Origin: JBCDGZ01 sp038750655
Lineage (GTDB): Bacteria; Bacteroidota; Bacteroidia; Chitinophagales; Saprospiraceae
Length of the DNA stretch: 5,074 nucleotides
Assembly (NCBI GenBank): GCA_038750655.1
Contig: JBCDGZ010000257.1
Span: 1 to 5,074 of the forward strand
Direction: 5' to 3'
The notes under the pieces were generated by a model. The model did not search any database, was not told the origin of the DNA, and saw only the letters and a program-made list of their open reading frames with translations. A program made the position numbers and the translations under genes. Each line of letters begins with the position of its first letter. Position 1 is the first letter of the stretch. Of this stretch, positions 1 to 5,074 are shown one piece after another.

Positions 1-164
1 CTTGTCACCACGGTCGAGGAAGTGCTGCTTTCACTCGTCGTTTGGGTGGCCGTGTTGGCATCGCAACCAGATAGGGTGGCTGCCATCAGAGGAAGAGAGG
101 CGGACCCCAAAGAGGCTAGGCTAGCCTTTTTTAGGAAAGTTCTTCGTGTATTTTTATGATCCAT
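1..164 (-). CDS. N-terminus of a Tat-dependent lipoprotein (partial)
   Basis: The first 54 codons of a gene that continues past the left edge of the window. The peptide opens MDHKNTRRTFLKKASLAS, a clear Tat motif (Arg7-Arg8, TRRTFLK), followed by a short hydrophobic stretch and a lipobox LSGC with Cys34 as the lipidation site. Residues 35-54 are a Ser/Thr-rich linker (TATQTTSESSTSSTVVT), typical of the flexible tether after lipidation in Bacteroidota lipoproteins. The gene starts 38 bp after the stop of the barrel gene with an A-rich leader, so it is probably in the same operon. A Tat signal implies a protein that folds or binds a cofactor before export, often an oxidoreductase or metal-dependent hydrolase. 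The mature domain is outside the window and its function cannot be called. Confidence 0.85.
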   Translation of the reverse strand, partial: MDHKNTRRTFLKKASLASLGSASLPLMAATLSGCDANTATQTTSESSTSSTVVT

Positions 165-202
165 ATTGTTTTGGTTTTTTGATGAAATTCGGGGGGCGGT
201 CC

Positions 203-1579
203 TCAGTATTTTATGCTGATGGATAAGCCCAGCTGAGAGAAGTTTTGCCCGTCAGCAACCTCGTCGATAAAGTCTCCTGCGATAAACAAAAAATAAGAAG
301 TTTCTATTTCAAAGTATGGGTTGATCACATAGCTCAGCTGGACGCCCGGCTGATGACCAATGAATCGTTCTACGGCACCTTGCCCCGAAACATTGAGCCT
401 TCCGGAGGGGAAGTAGATGCCATCGTTCAAGCGGTGTCGCCAGAAGAAATCCCAGTCTAAACTCAACTGCAAGCTTTCTCCAAAAGAAAGGCTAAAAGAG
501 GGGTGGAGGTCAAAAATGTTGGCGGGACCGATGAGGGCCAGTAGGCCAAAGTAGCCTCCTCGGGGATAGAGTGGATTGAAGGTCTGTAGGTCTCCGTCGA
601 GGGGGTCGTCGTCGCCACTAATAACTTCAGCTTTTAGGCCGAGCGTAGGACTACTCTTTCCGGGGAATCGAAAATAGGTGTCGGTCGAAATGGTCCAAGC
701 GCGGATGTTGCCATTGCCATAGCTTCCGGCCTGAAATATCGCTTCGTTATTGTAGCGCCATCGGCCTTGGCTGCCCCAATGCCGGAGGCCAAAGGAATGC
801 CGGGTTTCTTGATCATTTCCTTCCTCGAAGGAGCTGGCATCGTTGCGTACACCAAGGTAATAAACATCGAAGTTCAAGTCTTGAGCTTTCGGAACATTCC
901 ACACCCAGTAACCTCCCCACAGTAACTGATCGGTATTGATGGCATTATCAAAAACACCGGTTCTTTGGGGGTTGTAGGCATAGATGAGCGCATCGAATTG
1001 ATGCTGTTGACCTTTCCATATCCATCTCGCTCCGTCAAAGGATTGTCGGATGTTGGTTCCTTCCCGAACACTAATCAGGCGGCGCGCTCCGTAACGAATT
1101 TCTCGGCGGCCAATTTCAAAAGTAGAATTGCCCAGTTCGAGGCCGATGAACAATTGATGGACATCCAGGTCGTCGTCGTCGAGGGGAAACTTCGGTCCGT
1201 TGCGGCCGATGGTAAAGCCATTTTTCAATTGACCAAAAACTCGGAGGTGTTCTCCGAACCGCCAATCAGTGTGCAGCATCAAGCGTTGAAATAAGGCCGC
1301 ATCGTCATTACTTTCTGCCCAATCTTCGTTGTTCAGTACCTGAAATTCTGAGCGAATATCTCCACCAATGCTGACAAAGCTATTGTCGCCGATGGGTAAG
1401 TATTTCATCTTTTGCCAGATACCTTGCAACCCTTGGTTGTCGCGGAGGAAAAGATAGTTCTCGTCAGCGCGCAAAAATTGAAATTCGGGAAGGCTAAGGA
1501 GTGTCGTGTCTTCTTGTTGCGCCACTCCCGTAAAGACAAAGAGTACAAGCACAACTGGTAGGAGGCAGGTTCGTTTCAT
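203..1579 (-). CDS. Alginate-export family outer-membrane beta-barrel protein
   Basis: A 458-residue outer-membrane barrel of the alginate export family (Pfam Alginate_exp, AlgE-like). Residues 1-20 form a signal peptide (LLPVVLVLFVF, cleavage after GVA before QQ). The mature protein starts with the family-typical YLFLRDNQG and KYLPIGD (residues 42-65), then alternating aromatic strands with conserved blocks: RVFGQLKNGFTIGRNG (113-128), DLDVHQLFI (137-145), IGRREIRYGARRLISVREG (156-174), RQSFDGAR, ETRHSFGLRHWG, NIRAWTISTD, SGDDDPLDGD (321-330), FNPLYPRGGYFG, GPANIFDLHP, LDWDFFWR and FIAGDFI. The last residue is Tyr, fitting a Bam-type C-terminal signal. A GTG start at 1645 would overlap the yceI stop but would bury the signal peptide behind 22 residues, so the ATG at 1579 is chosen. 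Many family members are not in alginate loci; no alginate polymerase or epimerase gene is present here, so it is better seen as a channel of unknown substrate. Confidence 0.92.
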   Translation of the reverse strand: MKRTCLLPVVLVLFVFTGVAQQEDTTLLSLPEFQFLRADENYLFLRDNQGLQGIWQKMKYLPIGDNSFVSIGGDIRSEFQVLNNEDWAESNDDAALFQRLMLHTDWRFGEHLRVFGQLKNGFTIGRNGPKFPLDDDDLDVHQLFIGLELGNSTFEIGRREIRYGARRLISVREGTNIRQSFDGARWIWKGQQHQFDALIYAYNPQRTGVFDNAINTDQLLWGGYWVWNVPKAQDLNFDVYYLGVRNDASSFEEGNDQETRHSFGLRHWGSQGRWRYNNEAIFQAGSYGNGNIRAWTISTDTYFRFPGKSSPTLGLKAEVISGDDDPLDGDLQTFNPLYPRGGYFGLLALIGPANIFDLHPSFSLSFGESLQLSLDWDFFWRHRLNDGIYFPSGRLNVSGQGAVERFIGHQPGVQLSYVINPYFEIETSYFLFIAGDFIDEVADGQNFSQLGLSISIKY

Positions 1580-1596
1580 TGTTATTAAGCATTTGC

Positions 1597-1629
1597 TCCC
1601 CTTAGGATTGCGGATCAACCCTAAGGGGA
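1597..1629 (-). other. Strong inverted repeat between yceI and the barrel gene
   Basis: A 10-bp perfect stem, TCCCCTTAGG (1597-1606) with CCTAAGGGGA (1620-1629). A further 3 bp pair inside after one mismatch (1608-1610 with 1616-1618), leaving a 5-nt loop. On the minus strand no T-run follows, so a classical terminator is unlikely in the operon direction; mRNA stabilisation, processing or translational control of the barrel gene are options. On the plus strand the downstream bases ACTTTACTTTAATC are only moderately T-rich. The repeat fills most of the 62-bp gap and ends 17 bp before the ATG at 1579. Confidence 0.6.
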
Positions 1630-1641
1630 ACTTTACTTTAA

Positions 1642-2187
1642 TCACTGTTTGATTAGCTGAACATTGATCGCCAATCGCACCTCATCACTGACCATGATGC
1701 CGCCCGCTTCGGTCAGGGCGTTCCACTTTAGTCCATAGGCTTTTCTACTGATCTTTCCGGCGATTTCGAAACCGGCTTTGGTTTGGCCGTAGGGGTCGAC
1801 TACCGTGCCGTTGTATTCTACGGTGAGTTCTACTTCGTGGGTATTATCGCGAATCGTAAGGTCACCAACCAACCGGTAATCTCCGTTGGATTTTTTGTTG
1901 AAGGACTTGGATTGGAAGGACAGTTGGGGAAATTGAGCAGCGTTGAAAAAATCGTCAGATTTTAAGTGCTCATCCCGTTGTTTATTCTTGGTGTCAATAC
2001 TGCTGATGTTGGCAGAGAAAGCGATATTGGCATTTTCAAAATCCTCGTTGTCAGACTGCACGCTGCCGTCAAATTCGTTGAAAGCACCGGTCACGGTGGA
2101 GACCATCATATGCTTTACTTTGAAATAAATTTCTGAGTGGGTGGGGTCGATTGCCCAGGCCGTTTGCACTGCGATTGAGTTATTCAT
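1642..2187 (-). CDS. YceI family protein, cytoplasmic form
   Basis: A 181-residue YceI-family protein, an eight-stranded lipocalin-like barrel; characterised members bind polyisoprenoid chains such as ubiquinone precursors. It covers the whole domain: WAIDPTHSEIYFKVKH (residues 11-26) with MVSTVTGAF, IDTKNKQRDEHLKSDDFF (64-81), FPQLSF, GDLTIRDNTHEVEL (108-121), a late GKISRKAYGLKWN (144-156) and VSDEVRLAINVQLIK at the end. There is no signal peptide, so unlike its neighbours it should stay in the cytoplasm. The frame is open to 2343, but the extra 52 codons have no family resemblance, overlap the end of the amidohydrolase gene and would run through the hairpin at 2220-2247. The ATG at 2187 starts directly before the domain and has an A-rich leader. 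Its role beside two exported hydrolases is unclear; lipid or quinone binding or a stress response is possible from the family alone. Confidence 0.93.
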   Translation of the reverse strand: MNNSIAVQTAWAIDPTHSEIYFKVKHMMVSTVTGAFNEFDGSVQSDNEDFENANIAFSANISSIDTKNKQRDEHLKSDDFFNAAQFPQLSFQSKSFNKKSNGDYRLVGDLTIRDNTHEVELTVEYNGTVVDPYGQTKAGFEIAGKISRKAYGLKWNALTEAGGIMVSDEVRLAINVQLIKQ

Positions 2188-2208
2188 GTTAGTATTATTT
2201 TTAGGTTT

Positions 2209-2247
2209 AAAAAATGGAGAGGGGGAACCCCGAAAGGCGTTCCCCTT
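2209..2247 (-). terminator. Terminator-like hairpin between the amidohydrolase gene and yceI
   Basis: The arms 2220-2228 and 2239-2247 form a 9-bp stem (core GGGGAAC with GTTCCCC, plus one G-T pair and one A-T pair). A further 2 bp sit inside past a single mismatch, closing a 4-nt loop. On the minus strand the stem is followed by CTCCA (preceding five bases include the last stem neighbour) and then six T (2214-2209). The few bases between stem and T-run make it a less perfect terminator than the one at 4142-4170. The T-run ends 21 bp before the yceI start. Confidence 0.55.
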
Positions 2248-2291
2248 CGTATTGATATTCATTCGGATGCTGGTAACTTGATCTTCTACGT

Positions 2292-4127
2292 CTAGCCCAT
2301 GTATAATTTTCTGAAATCTCCTGCACGGTACAGAGGAGACCAATCAGGGGAAACATCTGGTAAAGCCTCGGGAGCGAATTTTTCGAAGGCACCGTAAGCG
2401 TGAACGATTTTTCCGCCGACCGAAGTAAGCTTGGAGTGCGTGCGCGGAATCAGTACATCTGGGATGGTCATAAAGTCCTGATTCAAGATGGAGAAATCTC
2501 CCAGTTGACCTTCCTTGATTGCTCCTTTTTTTCCCACATCACCGGTAAACCAGGCCGAGCCTGTTGTCCAAAGCTGTAGTGCTTCTTCTCTGGTAAGGAT
2601 GTTGTCATCTCCGTACATCTGTCTTCCGCCTCGGGACTTCCCGGTAGACAACCAGTGGATGGAGTACCAAGGATTGTAAGAACTGACTCGCGTAGCATCC
2701 GTTCCTCCGCCGACGGGGATGCCCATTTTGAGCATTTTCCGAATTGGAGGAGTTTGGGCCAATTCGGCTGCTCCGTAACGCTTAACGAAGTCTTCCGCCT
2801 GATAAGCAATTCTATTCTGAACGGCAATTCCCATCCCAAGCTTAGCAATCCGTTCCAGGGTGCGCTCCGAAAAGGTTTCTCCGTGATCGATGATGGTACC
2901 TTCGGGTAATTTACCGTCTCCTGCTGCGGCCACCTCTTCGTACATATCGAGCAGAATATTTGCGGATTCATTGTAGGTGATGTGCTGCCGCCAAGGCCAG
3001 TTGTTTTCGGCTAAGAGCTTGTAAATTGGCATCGCTTTTTCACGAACATCACGATCCAGATTTGGACGTTCTTGCGCAAAAATTTCATAATCGTAGGCTG
3101 CCCAGCAGATGTTCTCTCCACCACCAATGAATCGAAGCATATCATCTCCTTCCCCTGGCTTCACCATACCGATCCATCGCTTGTAATCATCATACTCACG
3201 TCCTCCCACCTGAGGAAAGGTATGCACGCCCACCCTTACAGTGGCCAAACCCTTCTTATTGACATCGTTGATGACATCGTAGGCATCCGGGTACTGCATA
3301 CCGCCGCCGCCAGCATCCGAGATTGAGGTAAGCCCGAGTGCATTCATTTCGTTCATGAAGTGCTGGGTGCCGAGGATCTGCTGCGCTTTCGTTTTCTTGG
3401 GAAGCTTGGTCAGGGTTTTGTACATGATCAGTCCAGATGGAGCGGCTGTAATAATTCCCGTTGCTCTTCCTCGCTTATCTTTTTCTATGCGGCCCTTGTG
3501 ATAAAGGTCGATGGGCTCATTATCGTAATTCAGGACTTCTACCGCCTTCTTGTTGAGCATACCGTAGGCGTAGAGATAGAAAATATAAACGGGGTGATTG
3601 GGGGCAATTTTGTTAATCTCCTCAAGCGTAGGCATTCGTTTTTCCCGGAATTGCTCCCAGGAGAATCCACCTACAACTCTTATCCACTGTCCTTTGGGGG
3701 TGTGTTTTACTTCTTCAGCAAGCATAGCCAGCGCCTCTTCAACGGAGTCTGCCCAGTCCCAGCGAAGCTCCATCCCGTAGTGGAGCCCTTCCCGAATACC
3801 GTGGGTATGCGAATCGTGCAGACCGGGGATCACGCGGTGACCCTTAGCATCGATGACTTTAGTATCCGATCCAATCAAGTCGGCTACTGAGCTATTGGAG
3901 CCCACTCGGTAGTAAAGTCCATTTTTGATGGCAAAAGCCTCGGCGGAGGGAAGTTTAGGGTCGACGGTGGAGACCATGGCATTGCGTACGACCAGGTCTG
4001 CGTAGCCAGATTGCTGTGCGAATAAGCTGCCCATAGAGGCGGATAGAGCGAGCCCGGTTGCTCCATACGCTAGCGATCCCTTGATGAAGGCGCGTCGTTT
4101 TGGATCAAAATTTTTCATGATTTTCAT
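2292..4127 (-). CDS. Tat-exported YtcJ-like amidohydrolase (Amidohydro_3 type)
   Basis: A 611-residue metal-dependent hydrolase of the amidohydrolase superfamily, YtcJ-like branch, which includes N-substituted formamide deformylase; these enzymes cut C-N bonds in small amides. The N-terminus carries a Tat signal, KRRAFIK (Arg11-Arg12), then a hydrophobic stretch and likely cleavage after SLFA (residue 37), so it is predicted to fold and take up metal in the cytoplasm before export. Visible family marks are the strand VIDAKGHRVIPGLHDSHTHG with metal-binding His107 and His109, His382 in WRQHITY, His415 in IIDHGET, Asp477 in GGGTDATR, and the C-terminal LTREEALQLWT, GAIKEGQLGDFSIL and VGGKIVHAYG of the beta-sandwich. 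The length is slightly above the usual 530-600 because of the leader and a C-terminal tail. A second in-frame ATG three codons on, at 4118, is an equally good start. The gene follows the YcaC-like gene after 58 bp. The substrate is unknown. Confidence 0.92.
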   Translation of the reverse strand: MKIMKNFDPKRRAFIKGSLAYGATGLALSASMGSLFAQQSGYADLVVRNAMVSTVDPKLPSAEAFAIKNGLYYRVGSNSSVADLIGSDTKVIDAKGHRVIPGLHDSHTHGIREGLHYGMELRWDWADSVEEALAMLAEEVKHTPKGQWIRVVGGFSWEQFREKRMPTLEEINKIAPNHPVYIFYLYAYGMLNKKAVEVLNYDNEPIDLYHKGRIEKDKRGRATGIITAAPSGLIMYKTLTKLPKKTKAQQILGTQHFMNEMNALGLTSISDAGGGGMQYPDAYDVINDVNKKGLATVRVGVHTFPQVGGREYDDYKRWIGMVKPGEGDDMLRFIGGGENICWAAYDYEIFAQERPNLDRDVREKAMPIYKLLAENNWPWRQHITYNESANILLDMYEEVAAAGDGKLPEGTIIDHGETFSERTLERIAKLGMGIAVQNRIAYQAEDFVKRYGAAELAQTPPIRKMLKMGIPVGGGTDATRVSSYNPWYSIHWLSTGKSRGGRQMYGDDNILTREEALQLWTTGSAWFTGDVGKKGAIKEGQLGDFSILNQDFMTIPDVLIPRTHSKLTSVGGKIVHAYGAFEKFAPEALPDVSPDWSPLYRAGDFRKLYMG

Positions 4128-4130
4128 GAT
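4113..4130 (-). repeat. 9-bp tandem duplication carrying two in-frame start codons
   Basis: The unit TTTCATGAT on the plus strand occurs twice without a gap (4113-4121 and 4122-4130). On the coding strand this reads ATCATGAAA twice, giving the amidohydrolase gene two in-frame ATG codons (4127 and 4118) with identical immediate context. The only effect on the product would be three extra residues in front of the Tat motif. Confidence 0.7.
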
Positions 4131-4141
4131 TTAGTGGTGAG

Positions 4142-4170
4142 AAAAAAGCTCTTCCTACATAGAGGAAGAG
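4142..4170 (-). terminator. Intrinsic terminator-like hairpin after the YcaC-like gene
   Basis: An 8-bp perfect stem (CTCTTCCT at 4149-4156 with AGGAAGAG at 4163-4170) and a 6-nt loop. On the minus strand the stem is followed by C and six T (4147-4142), the layout of a rho-independent terminator. It lies 15 bp after the stop of the YcaC-like gene and its T-run ends only 14 bp before the amidohydrolase start at 4127. Confidence 0.75.
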
Positions 4171-4185
4171 ACTTCGAGGAGATGA

Positions 4186-4944
4186 TTAGTTTTTCTTGGC
4201 TTCGCTCGCTTCTTTTCCAGTCATCCACTTGCTCATGGTCTTGATATAATCGATTCCTAAGCCATAAGCACCACCGTATTTTTTAGAAATTTTCACCACA
4301 TCATTGTATACATCACTACGCGCCCAGTCTCTGTGGATCTCCAATAGGTATTGCAGAGAAGTGATAGGCTTCACGCCTGCTTGAATCATCCGGGTCATCG
4401 CCATATCATGGGCTTCTTGAGAGGTCCCTCCACTAGCATCCGCGACCACATAAACATCGTAGCCATCTTCTAATGCGGAGAGCGATGCGGAGAGCGTACA
4501 GACTTCTGTCCATAGTCCAGCGATGACGAGCTTTGGCTTTTTATGGGCATTGATGGCTGCAACAACGCGCTTATCTTCCCAGGAATTCATGGTTGATCTA
4601 TCGATGTATTCTTCACCGAAGTAGTCTCTGATTTCGGGAAACACTGGGCCACTGAAAGACTTTTCGGCAACCGTGGTGACAACCGTAGGAACTTCGTATA
4701 GTTTGGCAGAAGCAGAGAGTAAGCCTAGATTGTTTCTCAATTCTTCTATCGGTTGAGATTCAACCGCAAAGGCCATCTGGCTTTGGTGATCAATCAAGAG
4801 CAAAGAGTGATTGGTTGGATTGAGCAACTCCTTGGAGGCATTGGCCGGGTCATTATTGGGGTTTGGATTGTACTGTTTCCATTGAGCATTTGCGGAAGTC
4901 GAGAGAAAGACTACTAGGGCAAGGACTGACAAAAGATTTTTCAT
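4186..4944 (-). CDS. Sec-exported YcaC-like isochorismatase-family hydrolase
   Basis: A 252-residue cysteine hydrolase of the isochorismatase-like superfamily. The closest match from memory is E. coli YcaC, a hydrolase of unknown substrate. Residues 1-20 form a Sec signal peptide (hydrophobic LLSVLALVVFL, cleavage after SANA), so the enzyme should be periplasmic, unlike leaderless YcaC. The fold follows from about residue 45: LLLIDHQ with the predicted catalytic Asp52, YEVPTVVTT, Arg116 in YIDRSTMNSW where many relatives have Lys, then IAGLWTEVCT with nucleophile Cys149, DVYVVADASGG and the YcaC-like EIHRDWARSD near residues 202-211. The frame stays open up to 5004, but only the ATG at 4944 puts the signal peptide at the N-terminus. 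No Shine-Dalgarno sequence is visible, as is common in Bacteroidota. It is the first gene of the set and is followed by a terminator-like hairpin. The family call is firm; the substrate is unknown. Confidence 0.9.
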   Translation of the reverse strand: MKNLLSVLALVVFLSTSANAQWKQYNPNPNNDPANASKELLNPTNHSLLLIDHQSQMAFAVESQPIEELRNNLGLLSASAKLYEVPTVVTTVAEKSFSGPVFPEIRDYFGEEYIDRSTMNSWEDKRVVAAINAHKKPKLVIAGLWTEVCTLSASLSALEDGYDVYVVADASGGTSQEAHDMAMTRMIQAGVKPITSLQYLLEIHRDWARSDVYNDVVKISKKYGGAYGLGIDYIKTMSKWMTGKEASEAKKN

Positions 4945-5074
4945 TTTAGATGTTACTTTTTGGTTAAATGAATTAAAGTTCGAAATACACTTAATATATG
5001 CCAATCCATGTGCCAGTCGAATAAGGCTTTGATAATCAGGGGCTTATATTTTAGAGCTAAAAATATTTTTTCTC
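4945..5074 (-). promoter_or_regulatory. Probable promoter and operator region of the gene set
   Basis: 130 bp of AT-rich sequence with no convincing coding frame upstream of the first gene. It holds a dyad TTTTAG-AG-CTAAAA (5049-5062) and an overlapping perfect palindrome AAAAATATTTTT (5059-5070), 105-126 bp before the ATG at 4944. Either could be a regulator site. I could not find a convincing Bacteroidota -33/-7 pair (TTG with TAnnTTTG), so the promoter itself is inferred from position. The leader just before the ATG (AAAAAGTAACATCTAAA) lacks a Shine-Dalgarno sequence. Confidence 0.35.

Noticed and set aside
965..1294. A 109-codon plus-strand frame
   Set aside because: It is antisense to the conserved central part of the barrel gene and has no recognisable domain.
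203..1579. Evidence for an alginate biosynthesis locus
   Set aside because: Only the barrel family matches; no polymerase, epimerase, lyase or acetylase gene is present in the window.
1580..1645. GTG start at 1645 for the barrel gene, overlapping the yceI stop as GTGA
   Set aside because: The extra 22 residues would precede a complete signal peptide and would be coded through the inverted repeat; the ATG at 1579 gives a normal leader.
2188..2343. An N-terminal extension of the YceI protein
   Set aside because: It overlaps the end of the amidohydrolase gene, passes through the hairpin and shows no YceI-like sequence or signal peptide.
2483..2971. A 162-codon open frame on the minus strand in another phase
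   Set aside because: It lies wholly inside the amidohydrolase coding region, whose conserved C-terminal motifs are intact across the same bases.
3360..3890. A 176-codon open frame on the plus strand
   Set aside because: It is fully antisense to the amidohydrolase gene, resembles no family I know, and is explained by codon bias of the real gene.
4473..4496. A perfect 12-bp tandem repeat (ATGCGGAGAGCG twice) inside the YcaC-like gene
   Set aside because: It encodes LSAS-LSAL just after the catalytic Cys. The segment has the same length as in E. coli YcaC as I recall it, so it is probably chance codon identity in a naturally repetitive helix and not an inserted copy.

Overview
The window reads as a stretch of chromosome from a member of the Bacteroidota. 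A Saprospiria/Lewinella-like marine bacterium is a guess from protein style only. The support is the A-rich leaders without Shine-Dalgarno sequences, the Tat-exported enzymes, an outer-membrane barrel of the alginate-export family ending in an aromatic residue, and medium GC content. No RNA gene, CRISPR array, insertion sequence or phage gene is visible. Nothing suggests recent transfer.

All five genes are on the minus strand and are read from high to low coordinates: (1) a Sec-exported YcaC-like isochorismatase-family hydrolase (4944-4186); (2) a Tat-exported YtcJ-like metal-dependent amidohydrolase (4127-2292); (3) a small leaderless YceI-family protein (2187-1642); (4) an alginate-export-family outer-membrane beta-barrel (1579-203); (5) the first 54 codons of a Tat-dependent lipoprotein (164 to beyond the window edge). 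The gaps are 58, 104, 62 and 38 bp. For three genes the best start is well inside the longest open frame, because only the internal ATG gives a proper signal peptide or family N-terminus.

Four of the five products appear to leave the cytoplasm: one by Sec to the periplasm, one by Tat to the periplasm, one in the outer membrane, and one as a lipoprotein after Tat export. This suggests an envelope pathway in which a small molecule crosses the barrel and is hydrolysed in the periplasm by the amidohydrolase and the YcaC-like enzyme. The substrate cannot be read from the sequence, and the pathway is an inference.

The most distinctive non-coding signal is that each of the three gaps between genes 1 and 4 holds a strong inverted repeat close in front of the next start codon. 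Two are followed by a T-run on the coding strand and look like intrinsic terminators. They leave almost no room for a separate downstream promoter, so partial readthrough, attenuation or mRNA processing within one operon is likely. The remaining non-coding sequence (4945-5074) is the probable promoter region and contains two AT-rich dyads.
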